Assembly: GCA_016342745.1 (NCBI GenBank)
Contig: JAEINT010000002.1
Location: forward strand, 372,001 to 436,000
Source: Labilibaculum sp.
GTDB taxonomy: Bacteria; Bacteroidota; Bacteroidia; Bacteroidales; Marinifilaceae
DNA: 64,000 bases
Direction: 5' to 3'
In this document: positions 44,554 to 53,536 of the stretch, one piece after another
Layout of the letters: each line of letters opens with the position of its first letter
How positions within the stretch are numbered: the first letter of the stretch is position 1
Notes under the pieces: model-generated
Databases searched by the model: none
What the model saw: only the letters and a program-made list of their open reading frames with translations
What the model was told of the DNA's origin: nothing
Program-made: the position numbers and the translations under genes

Positions 44554-45354
44554 ATGATAGAGATTATTAATGTTAATTTAAATAGAGATGAGTTGTTATT
44601 AATGGCTAAAAAGAGAGAGAAAACGAAATTTAATAATCTCGAATTACTTTTGGAATTGCATGAATTGTTCATTCATAAAGAATTTAAGCCAATTGAAAAG
44701 AAGGTTAAAGCTCTTAAATGTTATATAAATACCAATTTATGGTCAAAAATAGATCATGAAGAGTTTAATCGAATGGTTGAATATGTAATTAATTTATTTT
44801 CTGAAATAGATAAGAATTATACAAATCTAATCAAAGGAGGATGTGATGAAGATAAATATGTTTATCAGTTATTTCTGGAACATAGAAACAAAATTGCATT
44901 ATTAATTAATGAATTATTAGAAATCAAAGAATATTTTAGTTTGATTCAAGAATTGAGAATATCTTCTAAAGAAGAACTTAAAAATAGTTTTAATCACGAT
45001 AAAATTAGTAATACTAAAGAAGCAATAGAGTGGGCTATAAAAGAATTACAATACCCTCGGTTTAATTATAGAGAGATCGCTTTATTCTACTTTTATACAG
45101 AGCTAAAAAATAAAGATACTATAAGGTCAGTTGCTAATATGCATGGATTACAATGCGAATATCACTTAGGAAATTGTTATGTTTCTGTTGTAAATGAAGA
45201 GGATAGATACAATAGAGATTTTAAAGATAATTTATCAAAAATTTCAAGTTTATTGTATGGAGAAGGAAGAGATAAGGCTATTGATGATAGTATGAGATAT
45301 GAAAAATCAAAGGGCAAAAAAGTTAAGTTTTATGAGTTTCAAAAAGTTCATTAA
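44554..45354 (+). CDS. Hypothetical element protein
   Basis: This 266-residue, Lys/Glu-rich, mostly helical cytoplasmic protein starts 3 bp after the integrase stop. I do not recognise it. The stretch FIHKEFKPIEKKVKALKCYI faintly recalls RteC-type regulators of Bacteroides conjugative transposons, but the rest does not support a clear match. Its place between integrase and excisionase-like gene suggests a role in control of excision. Confidence 0.65.
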   Translation: MIEIINVNLNRDELLLMAKKREKTKFNNLELLLELHELFIHKEFKPIEKKVKALKCYINTNLWSKIDHEEFNRMVEYVINLFSEIDKNYTNLIKGGCDEDKYVYQLFLEHRNKIALLINELLEIKEYFSLIQELRISSKEELKNSFNHDKISNTKEAIEWAIKELQYPRFNYREIALFYFYTELKNKDTIRSVANMHGLQCEYHLGNCYVSVVNEEDRYNRDFKDNLSKISSLLYGEGRDKAIDDSMRYEKSKGKKVKFYEFQKVH

Positions 45355-45455
45355 ATACTTTCTGCAATATTCATTAAGTACTTAATAAGTATTGAAAACT
45401 TTAAGGGATAGAAACTGTTGTTTATAATTGTTACTATAATTAAAATCTTTATAGT

Positions 45456-45602
45456 ATGAACAACCTATTAGTAATTAATAACTATCAGAAAAAGTATTTC
45501 TCTTGTGGAAATTGTTTGATAAATGAATTTTACAAAAAAAAGAACATTGATGTCCTTAGCTTAATAATTGAATTTGGAAAGGAGATGCTATGGATAAAGT
45601 AA
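45456..45602 (+). CDS. Possible small protein, 48 residues
   Basis: ATG at 45456 to TAA at 45602; starts MNNLLVINNYQKKYFSCGNC and overlaps the start of the HTH gene by 13 bp in another frame. It has two cysteines in CGNC. It could instead be a leader region for the HTH gene. Confidence 0.3.
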   Translation: MNNLLVINNYQKKYFSCGNCLINEFYKKKNIDVLSLIIEFGKEMLWIK

Positions 45603-45919
45603 TAGTAATATCTCCTACGGAATTGCAGCAGTTTATTGAGGGTGCAATATCTAAAGTTTTTACCAAAGAGTCTATGAAGTTATCATTATCACAGGACTTC
45701 AATAAAAAGAAAATACTATTATTAAAAGATGCGGCATTGTACCTGCAGCTCCCTACACCTACCTTCCGCCAGTATCTTGCTGAACATAAAATTAAAGGTG
45801 CTAAGATTGGTAAATCATGGCGATTTTTAATTGAAGATTTAGATGATTTTATTCTCAAGCATAGAATTAAAACTGTCTCTGAGATAGAGAAAGAAATTGA
45901 TGATGAATTGTCTAAATAA
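45590..45919 (+). CDS. Excisionase-family helix-turn-helix protein
   Basis: This 109-residue protein has a MerR/Xis-like winged helix at about residues 43-92 (LLLKDAALYLQLPTPTFRQYL, then KIGKSWRFLIEDLDDFI), the family pattern of excisionases and small DNA-binding helpers on Bacteroidota mobile elements. A strong Shine-Dalgarno-like AAAGGAG ends 6 bp before ATG 45590, supporting this start. Followed 5 bp later by the MobC-like gene. Confidence 0.88.
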   Translation: MDKVIVISPTELQQFIEGAISKVFTKESMKLSLSQDFNKKKILLLKDAALYLQLPTPTFRQYLAEHKIKGAKIGKSWRFLIEDLDDFILKHRIKTVSEIEKEIDDELSK

Positions 45920-45924
45920 TTTAT

Positions 45925-46257
45925 ATGGCTCGTCCTCAAAAACTACAAGAAGATCTTCGTGTACATCAGGTCAATATTAGGCTAACGGAAAGTGAAAAAG
46001 TAATGGCTGAAGGTCAAGCTGAAATGGCTGGATTATCAATTGCGAATTGGCTAAGAACTGCTGCATTCTCAAAAAAAGCTTTACAAATAAAAGTTTCACC
46101 AATGCACCGATCCTATTATAGACAGTTGATTGGTATGTCGACTAATATTAACCAGATTTCACGAAAGATAAATCAGAATCATTATCCGAAAATCTATCAG
46201 CAATTATTGGATGTGAAGAGCCTATTAGTGAAAATCAATGAAATCTTTCAAAAATGA
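45925..46257 (+). CDS. MobC-like relaxosome accessory protein
   Basis: This 110-residue protein has a ribbon-helix-helix-like N-terminus (HQVNIRLTESEKVMAEGQAEMAG, with LSIANWLRTAAF) and then a helical section with NINQISRKINQN, the hallmark of MobC/MbpA-type proteins that help the relaxase open DNA at oriT. Its stop overlaps the relaxase start (ATGATAG), so the two are translationally coupled. Confidence 0.87.
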   Translation: MARPQKLQEDLRVHQVNIRLTESEKVMAEGQAEMAGLSIANWLRTAAFSKKALQIKVSPMHRSYYRQLIGMSTNINQISRKINQNHYPKIYQQLLDVKSLLVKINEIFQK

Positions 46258-47462
46258 TAGGTAAACAGGTTATAGGAACCTCTTTTCGATCTGTTCTGAA
46301 CTATAATGAAGAAAAAGTCAAAAAAGGCGTTGCTGAAATAATTGGTAGCAATATGCTTGGTACTGATTCCAGATTCTTAGCTAAAGAGTTTGGAATGATT
46401 AGAGCCCTAAAGCCAAATGTTTCTAAAGCTGTTTACCATACATCTTTAAGTATTTCCCCAGATGAGAATCTATCGAATGAACAGTTTCGAGAGCTCGGTG
46501 AAAAATACCTTGATAAAATGGGTTTTGGTAATTGCCAATTTGTGATTTATCGCCATACAGATACAGAACATCCGCATATTCATCTTGTTGTAAATCGAAT
46601 TTCAATGACAGGAAATACTATTTCTGATCGAAACAATTTCTATAGGTCAGAAAAGGTAGTGAGGAAATTGGAAAAGGAATTTGGGCTTAAGTCAGTTCAA
46701 TCCTCAAAAGAAAAAGCTCTTTCTAAAGGAGAATATGAATTTAATAAAAGAACAGGAATAGCACCTGTAAAAGTGAAGCTTCAGGAAATGGTAAAAGAGG
46801 CTCTAAAATTCAGTGCAGATCAAGAACACTTTCAAAATATTATGAACCAAATGGGGGCTAATGTACAGTATCATAAAACAAAATCAGGACAAACTTTTGG
46901 GATTAGTTTTGAATTAGATGGGATCTCATTTAAAGGGTCTAAACTTGGAAAAGTATATTCTTGGAATAAAATTAAAACTCAGTTAAATAGTGGAAAAGAT
47001 AAGACAACAAGCCAAACAACAATTAATGGAGAAAGCAGAGTTGTTGGATCAACAGGTAGAGCGCTTGCAGAGCACCAACAGGAAAAATATACGAGAGCTA
47101 ACAGAGGGTCTTCAACCGATTATGGCCAACCTAAATGGGATCCTACTTTCGATAAGACAGGAGGTGTTCGAAACTCAGAGTCAGCAGAAAAACTTAAGCC
47201 ATTTGATTCAGAAAGCGGAATTTCAAATCGAAAAAATGACAGAAGCCAGCCAGGAGGTTCAAAAAGCGAAAATATCCTTGAAAACGAAAGCTTATCTCCT
47301 CGCACTGCTAGTGGGAGTGATAACTGGGACGATAATTTTTCTCTCTTTGTTTCTGAGCTTAATAATAAATGCCTAGAAAATAATTATGAGGAATCTGAGC
47401 TTGATAAAAAGAAGAAGAGAAAAAAGAAAAAGTTAGACTTATCTCAGGGGATGAGTATGTAA
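46254..47462 (+). CDS. Relaxase/mobilization nuclease
   Basis: This 402-residue relaxase has the three-His metal motif HTDTEHPHIHL at about residues 100-110 and the early segment SFRSVLNYNEEKV, whose Tyr is the candidate nucleophile. It nicks oriT and leads the strand during conjugative transfer, using another element's secretion system. Residues 1-235 are the folded relaxase part. From about 240 on the sequence is polar and disordered (Ser/Gly/Lys-rich, ending in a KKKRKKKK-type basic run). That tail is read in another frame by the ORF at 46990-47376. Confidence 0.92.
   Translation: MIGKQVIGTSFRSVLNYNEEKVKKGVAEIIGSNMLGTDSRFLAKEFGMIRALKPNVSKAVYHTSLSISPDENLSNEQFRELGEKYLDKMGFGNCQFVIYRHTDTEHPHIHLVVNRISMTGNTISDRNNFYRSEKVVRKLEKEFGLKSVQSSKEKALSKGEYEFNKRTGIAPVKVKLQEMVKEALKFSADQEHFQNIMNQMGANVQYHKTKSGQTFGISFELDGISFKGSKLGKVYSWNKIKTQLNSGKDKTTSQTTINGESRVVGSTGRALAEHQQEKYTRANRGSSTDYGQPKWDPTFDKTGGVRNSESAEKLKPFDSESGISNRKNDRSQPGGSKSENILENESLSPRTASGSDNWDDNFSLFVSELNNKCLENNYEESELDKKKKRKKKKLDLSQGMSM
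46990..47376 (+). CDS. Overprinted coiled-coil membrane protein inside the relaxase gene (MobB-like position)
   Basis: This 128-residue frame lies wholly within the relaxase gene, in a different frame, opening with GTG 46990 (or ATG 47026). It is unlike a chance shadow: long Glu/Gln/Lys heptad-like helices (LLDQQVERLQSTNRKNIREL) end in a clean membrane helix (AYLLALLVGVITGTIIFLSL). The relaxase frame over the same DNA is low-complexity, suggesting selection acts on this frame. RSF1010 mobB, a membrane protein, is likewise encoded inside mobA. I infer a mobilization accessory protein; homology to MobB is not shown. Confidence 0.65.
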   Translation: MEKIRQQAKQQLMEKAELLDQQVERLQSTNRKNIRELTEGLQPIMANLNGILLSIRQEVFETQSQQKNLSHLIQKAEFQIEKMTEASQEVQKAKISLKTKAYLLALLVGVITGTIIFLSLFLSLIINA

Positions 47463-47474
47463 TAGAATAAAAAA

Positions 47475-47494
47475 AGGTGGACTGCCATCCACCT
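47475..47494. other. Hairpin between relaxase and primase genes
   Basis: AGGTGGA (47475-47481) pairs with TCCACCT (47488-47494). An A run precedes it and no T run follows on the + strand, so it is not a standard + strand terminator. It could be part of an oriT or an mRNA processing signal. Confidence 0.5.
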
Positions 47495-47531
47495 ATTAAT
47501 TCAAAATGCGTAACATTTTAAAATGTAATCT

Positions 47532-50204
47532 ATGAGCAAAAATAGTAAAAAAGGTTCTGATAACCTAATAGATAGGATAAATCAGAGCCCAGAAATGCAA
47601 TTGGAAGTAATTCAGCACTTTTTTCCACAAGCAACTGTAAAAAATAAGTTTAAAACTCATGAAGAGAAGGATCCGTCAACATCATTAAAACTATTTGATG
47701 GTAAATATTGGTTGAACAACTTTGCTTCGACCGATAATGCAATGGATTGTTTCAATGTCGCTGAAAAACAATTGGAATTGGAAATGAATGAGGTGATTAG
47801 ATACTTGGTTCAGAATCTATTTCCAGATTATCGTTTTCAAGAATCTAATGGTATTAAGAAAAGAAGTGCACTTGAAAAGCAAATCTTTGCAATAAAAAAC
47901 AATCCAACAAATAAAGCGAAAGCCTATCTTGAAGGTAGAGGAATCGAATGTGATAAATTACCTGTTGGTTCTTTTTACCAAAACTTGTCACAAGACAAAA
48001 AGCCTGAAGGGATTGTATTTTTTGATTCTAAGGAGAAATTAATAAATAAGAGATATTTTGAAGAAAAGAGTGGACGTGGAAATTATCTGAATCAGGGTAG
48101 TTTAGATAATTCGATATATGCAAAATGCTTTCAAGAAAACAAGGATACTGTATTTATTACCGAAGGGGTTATTAACACTTTATCCTTATTTCCTACTTAT
48201 TCAAGCATAGCAACTTTTAGTGCCAGTAATAGAATATCAAAAGCTGCAATTAAGAATTATATCCAAGATAAGAAAGTTGTTATTGCCTTAGATAATGACG
48301 AAGGAGGAAATGAAGCAGCTGAAATTTTATATCAGAATATTTTGGAATGGAATATCTCAGTAAAATCCATCCATAGATTAGAATTTCCTTTTAAAAAAGA
48401 TGCTAATAAGCTTTTAGAAGGTAAAGAGTTATTCAATTACTTGAAAGAGGACAGAAATTATAGGCAATTATATCCTGAATTCATTCCAGATTCAAAAAAT
48501 GAAATAAAGGATAAAAAGGAATTAAAGTTTTTTAAGAAAAACAGTTGTTATTATGTAGAGGAGCAATATAGTAAAGAGGTATATAAGAGAAGGATTTCTA
48601 ATTTTATAATGAAAATATATTACTTGTTGCCGGATGGGTCGGATGATGCTAAGCGAATTTTTTTGCTTCAAAACAGATCTGGAGTATCTAAAATATTAAC
48701 GATATCTTCAAAAAATTTAAACTTAAAATCATTTAAATCAAGTATTGGATCTGTTGGTGGTTTTTCGTTTCTGGGATCACAGTATCAGCTGGATATTATT
48801 CTGGAATCATTGCGAGAAAAAGAAGAGCTAGCTTATAATATTGGTGTTTTAGGTTATCAGCCTGAATATGATTTATATGCTTTTAGTAATGGAATAATTC
48901 ATAATGGGAAATATTGTAAAGTTGATAGATTTGGAGTTATAGAAGCTAATGGGAAATCTCTTTATATTCCAGCTTTTAGTGTAATTAACAAATACTCTCC
49001 ATGGTATGACAAGGAAAAAAGATTCAAATTTTTACCTGGTCGGATAAAATTTACAGAATGGTCTGATTTACTATACAAAGCTTATCAGGATAAAGCTGCA
49101 GTTGGAATGTGCTTTGTGATAGGTGGATTATTTAGGGATTATATATTCAGGGAGCTGGGCTTTTATCCATTTTTATTTCTATTTGGTGATTATGGAGTTG
49201 GTAAAACTTCATTTTCAGAAATCTTTTTAAGTCTATTTGGAGTAGGGAATAGGGGCGTATCGTTAGGAGGAGAATCAACCTCTAAGTCAATCGCCAGAAG
49301 TGCTGATCAACAGAGAAATGCCTTGTTGTATCTAAAAGAGTTAGATGCTAAGGTTGAATCTAGAATTGCAGGATTTTTAAAATCTGCTTATGATGGTGAT
49401 GGATATTCTCGAGCTCAATCCACTCAAGATAATAAGACTCATGATACTCATGTTAATTCTGCTATTTTTCTAGATGGTAACTATTTACCAACTATGTTTT
49501 CTGCTTTATTTAGCCGAATGATCATTTTAAATTTTTCGAGTCATCTCTTTTCAGATGAAGAAACAAAAGCTTTCCAGGTTCTTAAAAAAGAGGCAAAAAT
49601 GGGTTTTGGTAAAGTGATATTAGAAATACTTAATCATCGATCTCATTTTGTAAAAGAGTTTAAGGAGCATTTCGACATCGTTTATAATGAATTGAAATAT
49701 CAGAATCCAATAACTGCAAAATATTCAGAACGAAATGTGAAGCACATTGCTTTGCTGTTGGCGATATATAAAACAATGAGTTCTAAGTTAAATTTTCCAA
49801 TGAAATATGAAGAATTGTATAGGTGTTTATTGGAAAATGCAAGAGAGCAGGATGAATCATTGAAAAGAATTAGTGAGATAAATCAATTTTGGGAGGTAAT
49901 TGAGTTTTTAAAATCAGAATCCAAATTGAATAATCAGCACTATCGGATCATTAAGCATGATGGAAAAGATTTGATAGGAATAAATTATAAAATGATTTAT
50001 CCATCGTATAGAAGGTTTTGTCTTTCTCAACAGCAGTCAGAACTTGATTCTGGAACATTACTGGCCTTATTAAAGGATCAACAATCATTTGTAAAAACCT
50101 GGCAAAAGGGCCGGGTTGATTCTCACACAATTAAAGGTTTAGGCAGTGTATATTTATTTGATCTTGAAAAATTACCCTTAGAAAAAGAAATATGGCTAAA
50201 ATAA
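47532..50204 (+). CDS. Primase-helicase fusion protein
   Basis: This 890-residue protein has an N-terminal region (about 1-110) resembling a CHC2-like primase DNA-binding domain but lacking an obvious Cys cluster. A Toprim-like domain follows (about 205-275; [11 protein letters not shown] and [11 protein letters not shown] with acidic metal ligands). The C-terminal NTPase of DUF927/superfamily-3-like type has a Walker [10 protein letters not shown] near 553-561. Such proteins prime and unwind element DNA after transfer or excision. It overlaps parA by 13 bp. Confidence 0.85.
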   Translation: MSKNSKKGSDNLIDRINQSPEMQLEVIQHFFPQATVKNKFKTHEEKDPSTSLKLFDGKYWLNNFASTDNAMDCFNVAEKQLELEMNEVIRYLVQNLFPDYRFQESNGIKKRSALEKQIFAIKNNPTNKAKAYLEGRGIECDKLPVGSFYQNLSQDKKPEGIVFFDSKEKLINKRYFEEKSGRGNYLNQGSLDNSIYAKCFQENKDTVFITEGVINTLSLFPTYSSIATFSASNRISKAAIKNYIQDKKVVIALDNDEGGNEAAEILYQNILEWNISVKSIHRLEFPFKKDANKLLEGKELFNYLKEDRNYRQLYPEFIPDSKNEIKDKKELKFFKKNSCYYVEEQYSKEVYKRRISNFIMKIYYLLPDGSDDAKRIFLLQNRSGVSKILTISSKNLNLKSFKSSIGSVGGFSFLGSQYQLDIILESLREKEELAYNIGVLGYQPEYDLYAFSNGIIHNGKYCKVDRFGVIEANGKSLYIPAFSVINKYSPWYDKEKRFKFLPGRIKFTEWSDLLYKAYQDKAAVGMCFVIGGLFRDYIFRELGFYPFLFLFGDYGVGKTSFSEIFLSLFGVGNRGVSLGGESTSKSIARSADQQRNALLYLKELDAKVESRIAGFLKSAYDGDGYSRAQSTQDNKTHDTHVNSAIFLDGNYLPTMFSALFSRMIILNFSSHLFSDEETKAFQVLKKEAKMGFGKVILEILNHRSHFVKEFKEHFDIVYNELKYQNPITAKYSERNVKHIALLLAIYKTMSSKLNFPMKYEELYRCLLENAREQDESLKRISEINQFWEVIEFLKSESKLNNQHYRIIKHDGKDLIGINYKMIYPSYRRFCLSQQQSELDSGTLLALLKDQQSFVKTWQKGRVDSHTIKGLGSVYLFDLEKLPLEKEIWLK

Positions 50205-50941
50205 TTTCAATAATAAATCAAAAAGGAGGAGTAGGGAAAACGACAACGACATGTTCATTGGCTGCTGCTCTAAGTTTAAAAGGAAAGAAAGTATTGCTTG
50301 TGGATCTTGATCCGCAAGCCAATTTATCACAATCATTAGGATTAAGTGATGTTGAAAATAATATATATCAAGCTTTGAAAAGTGAGTCTGAGCTTTTGCC
50401 AATAAAGGTGATAAACAACCTGAATCTCGTACCATCTAGTGTGGATTTGAATGCTCTAGAGCACGAATTGGCTAATGAGCCAGGCCGTGAATACATCCTT
50501 CGAGAGCTTCTAGGGCAAGTCAAAAGTGATTATGACTTTATTATTATAGATTGTTCACCTTCTATCGGGCTAATTGCTTTGAATGCTCTTTCGGCTTGCG
50601 ATACGTTTATTATTCCTGTTCTTCCCCACCATTTGAGTATTCAGGGTTTAAGTGGGCTAGCGGATGTTGCTAAAAAAATCAAATCTAGAATTAATCCCAA
50701 ATTAAAACTGGAAGGAGTTCTTATTACCCAATTTAGTCATCGTAAGGTTTTGCATCGTGATGTGCAGAAAGCTTTGAAAAATCACTTTAAGGGGAGATTG
50801 TATCATACGACCATTCGTGAGAATATCTCTCTTGCAGAAGCACCATCTACTGGCTTGGATATTTTCCGATATGCTCCTAATAGTAATGGTGCTGAAGATT
50901 ATCTACATCTGTGTGAGGAATTTTTAAGTAAACAGTCTTAA
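50192..50941 (+). CDS. parA: ParA-family partition ATPase
   Basis: This 249-residue protein has the deviant Walker [11 protein letters not shown] at residues 10-19, DLDPQANLS, and [16 protein letters not shown] (Walker B), a complete ParA/Soj set without an N-terminal HTH. It should act with the following small protein and a nearby centromere to stabilise an excised or replicating form of the element. Ribosome reinitiation from the overlapping primase gene is likely. Confidence 0.95.
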   Translation: MAKIISIINQKGGVGKTTTTCSLAAALSLKGKKVLLVDLDPQANLSQSLGLSDVENNIYQALKSESELLPIKVINNLNLVPSSVDLNALEHELANEPGREYILRELLGQVKSDYDFIIIDCSPSIGLIALNALSACDTFIIPVLPHHLSIQGLSGLADVAKKIKSRINPKLKLEGVLITQFSHRKVLHRDVQKALKNHFKGRLYHTTIRENISLAEAPSTGLDIFRYAPNSNGAEDYLHLCEEFLSKQS

Positions 50942-50985
50942 TTTTTGTCTAATCGATACCATAATCACCACTAAAACCATAAACT

Positions 50986-51237
50986 ATGGCAAAAAAGAAT
51001 TTTAAATCAGGAATAGATGGATTATTACAACCCAGCATTCCCGAAAAAAAAGAATCTGATAAAGAAAAAAGGAAATCTGTTAAAGCGACATACTATTATG
51101 ATACGGTACAGTTGGATAAGATAAAAGCAATTGCCTTTTACGATAGAAAACCTATTGGGAAAGTTATTGGAGAAGCATTGGAAGAGTATATTCTTTCATA
51201 TAAGGATTTGAATAAAGCACAAAAGTTAAAGCCTTAA
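50986..51237 (+). CDS. Small basic protein, likely ParA partner (ribbon-helix-helix type)
   Basis: This 83-residue protein has a Lys-rich flexible N-terminus. KATYYYDTVQLDKIKAIAFYDRKPIGKVIGEALEEYI looks like a ribbon-helix-helix: one beta strand followed by two helices. It lies 44 bp after parA and 88 bp before the repeat cluster at 51326-51470, the expected place for a centromere- or iteron-binding protein. Confidence 0.75.
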   Translation: MAKKNFKSGIDGLLQPSIPEKKESDKEKRKSVKATYYYDTVQLDKIKAIAFYDRKPIGKVIGEALEEYILSYKDLNKAQKLKP

Positions 51238-51260
51238 AACAGCTAAAAATAAAGAGGAAG

Positions 51261-51285
51261 AATCCACTGAGAAGTGGATTTTTTT
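51261..51285 (+). terminator. Terminator of the replication/partition operon
   Basis: AATCCACT (51261-51268) and AGTGGATT (51273-51280) form an 8-bp stem with GAGA loop, followed by a T run. Confidence 0.9.
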
Positions 51286-51325
51286 GTTTTAAATTAACTT
51301 CTTTATAAAAAAAATGAAAATGCAT

Positions 51326-51470
51326 TGTAAACCTGTAAACCTATATAATGTTAGTTGTTGTTATGTTTTGATTATTAGTCATTTACTTAGTTGTTTTGTG
51401 GTTTACATACGGTTTACACAGGTTTACATGGTCTGCTAATGGTCAGATAGTCAGGATTTTATGGTTTACA
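51326..51470. repeat. Iteron-like cluster of GGTTTACA (possible origin or partition site)
   Basis: Six copies of one 8-mer: TGTAAACC twice back to back at 51326-51333 and 51334-51341, then GGTTTACA at 51400-51407, 51411-51418, 51421-51428 and 51463-51470. The first two are inverted relative to the last four. The surrounding 51286-51593 region is AT-rich with no gene. The location after parA suggests an origin iteron array or ParA-system centromere. Confidence 0.8.
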
Positions 51471-51593
51471 TTGTTTTTCTTTATCAGCTTTTTTTTTAGA
51501 GTTTCTAAAAGTTTATTTGCAAGTCTAATAAAGTTATGGAAGATAAATTATTTCGATTAGTTTTATTGTAGATATGAATTTTAGCTATTGATT

Positions 51594-52046
51594 ATGAAGA
51601 GAAATCAGATTATATATGTTGATATGGATGATGTGCTTTGCGACTTTATGGGATCTTATAAGACGCATATAAAGGCTTGTCCAGAGATGAAATACCCACA
51701 AGCTCAGGTTGATTTTTTTCGAAATCTAGCCCCCCTAAAAGGAGCCGTCGAAGCCTTTCGTAAACTAACAGAGCTGAAAGATTCTGAAGTTTATATTTTG
51801 ACAGCTCCATCTGAAATGAATCCTTTATCCTATATGGAAAAAAGGATTTGGGTTGAAAATCATTTAGGATTTGAGGCAGTTAAAAAACTTATTCTTTCAC
51901 CTAATAAAGCTCTACTAAAAGGTGATTATTTAATTGATGATTATACCGAAGGAAAGGGGCAGGATCAGTTCGAAGGAAAGCTAATAAATTTCGGATCTGA
52001 TGAGTTTTCGGATTGGGATTCTGTATTAAAATATTTCTCGCTTTAA
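51594..52046 (+). CDS. 5'(3')-deoxyribonucleotidase-like HAD phosphatase
   Basis: ATG at 51594 (150 residues) is preferred to the TTG two codons upstream. HAD motif I is YVDMDDVLCDF, with the nucleophile and acid/base Asp pair; PLKGAVEAFRKL and YILTAPSE give motif II, and LIDDYTEGKG motif IV. These match the NT5C (mitochondrial-type deoxyribonucleotidase) family, which dephosphorylates dUMP/dTMP. On a mobile element it may adjust nucleotide pools; that is inference. Confidence 0.87.
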   Translation: MKRNQIIYVDMDDVLCDFMGSYKTHIKACPEMKYPQAQVDFFRNLAPLKGAVEAFRKLTELKDSEVYILTAPSEMNPLSYMEKRIWVENHLGFEAVKKLILSPNKALLKGDYLIDDYTEGKGQDQFEGKLINFGSDEFSDWDSVLKYFSL

Positions 52047-52065
52047 TTATTTTTTATCAGTATGA

Positions 52066-52161
52066 CTTGCTAACGACATTTGGTTAGGAGCAAGCCATGT
52101 TTTAGCTACGGAAAACCCTCGCACAACCCTTGAAATTTTCCACACATTCGTTTGAAAATTT
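52066..52161. other. Structured intergenic segment with two hairpins
   Basis: CTTGCTAAC (52066-52074) pairs with GTTAG and CAAG (to 52094) with a 3-nt bulge. AAATTTTC (52133-52140) pairs with GAAAATTT (52154-52161). The 181-bp gap (52047-52227) contains no gene. Function unknown. Confidence 0.5.
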
Positions 52162-52227
52162 GTTACTCGGTACAGCTCGTAAGGATAAAAAAATGAATGT
52201 AAATTGTGAAATTTAAATCAACTACAA

Positions 52228-52659
52228 ATGAAATTTAAAGACCTAATTTTAAAATATAAATGGGATGATATAAAACCGTTATTTTACGAATTATATCAAG
52301 ATTCTGATCGAAACTTAGACGCATACAAACTTGTTTTCGAAAAGATAAAGAGACTACAAGTTGAAGAATCCAATCATGAAATTCTAATAAGAAATATTAC
52401 AGAGAGTGGTGTGAGTTATGTCCATGTAAATGCTATTAAATTATCGGAGAAAGAAGTCGATGGTGAGTTGATGACTTATAGCTTAATGCTTACTCCTTGG
52501 AATGAATGGGCAGGAATGAGTATCGATACTGAAAGTTTATCAACTTTTCCAGAAAAGGATATAATCATTCATTGTTTGTGGGAGATGACATTTTGTGGGT
52601 TTGATGAAAAGGATATTAAAAAAATGAGTAATGAAATTGATGATGATTGTAAAAATTAA
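52228..52659 (+). CDS. Hypothetical cytoplasmic protein, DUF6557-like or immunity-like
   Basis: This 143-residue acidic protein begins MKFKDLILKYKWDDIKPLFYELY, an opening I associate with a Bacteroidota DUF often found beside toxin genes. The middle has a VSYVHVNAIKL strand and LTPWNEWAGM. No signal peptide, so it would act in the cytoplasm. It is followed 4 bp later by the next gene. The immunity role is suggested only by proximity to the WHH toxin cassette. Confidence 0.7.
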   Translation: MKFKDLILKYKWDDIKPLFYELYQDSDRNLDAYKLVFEKIKRLQVEESNHEILIRNITESGVSYVHVNAIKLSEKEVDGELMTYSLMLTPWNEWAGMSIDTESLSTFPEKDIIIHCLWEMTFCGFDEKDIKKMSNEIDDDCKN

Positions 52660-52663
52660 GTAA

Positions 52664-53236
52664 ATGATAGAACTATCTAACGAAATGCTAATTACCAAGG
52701 ATGTTTATAGAGCCTTGGTTGACTATGGAAATATACTTGTTGTTGATCTGCTTAAACAAGTAGTAAACCTTGAAGAAAAGGAAGATGAATATGGTGAGAG
52801 ATATTATACTGTAAGGGAAGAATTTCAAAGGTTAAGCTTCCAAGATGGTCAATCTCAAAATCATATTTTTGAAGAGTTGTCACAGCTTACCAATAGTTAT
52901 TTAAATGACTTGAAAGATTCCGATAAAACAGCTCTTTGTTTTTTTATAATCAATGAAGAAAAGTATTACAATAAATTGATGGAATACGTTGATGAAGAAG
53001 ATACAGATTCGATGGAGCAATATAATCGTAAAGTAGGAAGGGAAATGGCCAGACTAGTTTATCAGGAAGATAAAAAGGAATTAATGGAATGGTGCAAGGA
53101 GTTCCTAACAGATATTATTTGTTGTTTCTCTTGTGAGTTCGATTTTTCATCGATTGATGAGAGTACGAAGTATGACCTAGAGCATAACCTTAATGCCTAT
53201 AAAACAAGAAATTTTATGAATTTTCCGATAAGGTAG
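52664..53236 (+). CDS. Hypothetical cytoplasmic protein
   Basis: This 190-residue, very acidic, helical protein has no signal peptide (LEEKEDEYGERYYTV, MEYVDEEDTDSMEQYN). It has three Cys near the C-terminus (DIICCFSCEFDF). Unrecognised. It forms a two-gene unit with 52228-52659, ending in a terminator at 53261-53289. Acidic composition would suit an inhibitor of a nucleic-acid-binding toxin, but this is inference. Confidence 0.65.
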   Translation: MIELSNEMLITKDVYRALVDYGNILVVDLLKQVVNLEEKEDEYGERYYTVREEFQRLSFQDGQSQNHIFEELSQLTNSYLNDLKDSDKTALCFFIINEEKYYNKLMEYVDEEDTDSMEQYNRKVGREMARLVYQEDKKELMEWCKEFLTDIICCFSCEFDFSSIDESTKYDLEHNLNAYKTRNFMNFPIR

Positions 53237-53260
53237 TAGGATAATTTACAAAGAGAATTA

Positions 53261-53289
53261 AGAGTCAATCAATGTGTTTGGCTCTTTTT
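53261..53289 (+). terminator. Terminator of the 52228-53236 unit
   Basis: AGAGTCAA (53261-53268) pairs with TTGGCTCT (53278-53285) including one T-G pair, followed by a T run. Its 3' arm is also the start of repeat copy 1. Confidence 0.7.
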
Positions 53290-53379
53290 GTGGATTAGAT
53301 TTATTGCAATTATTGTGTTTATGGTATCACCATACATTATGGCAATTATTACTTTGCCATAAAATTGACAGACTTGACA
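53277..53379. repeat. Cassette-flanking repeat, copy 1
   Basis: Matches 56387-56500 along its length apart from a 9-bp insertion in the latter and scattered substitutions. It contains TATGGT-ATC-ACCATA (53320-53334), a 9-bp stem TTATGGCAA/TTGCCATAA (53337-53362) and a doubled TTGACA (ATTGACAGACTTGACA) at its right end. It lies 158 bp before the first lipoprotein gene of the toxin cassette. Confidence 0.85.
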
Positions 53380-53536
53380 TATTCTACATGGCTGTTTTTT
53401 TTGTTAAGTTTACAAAATGATTTTTTCTGAAAGCGGCTGAGTCTAATTGAGGAATGAAGGTATTTTCCTCGCAATTAATAAGTTATTATTCTATAGATTA
53501 AGCTTTAGTTTTATTTGTTAACAAGATAATTACAAT

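Noticed and set aside
51326-51470. Possible CRISPR array
   Set aside because: The repeat unit is only 8 bp, spacing is irregular and orientation is mixed; no cas genes nearby.
51588-51593. TTG start of the nucleotidase
   Set aside because: The ATG two codons later fits the HAD N-terminus and is the more likely start.
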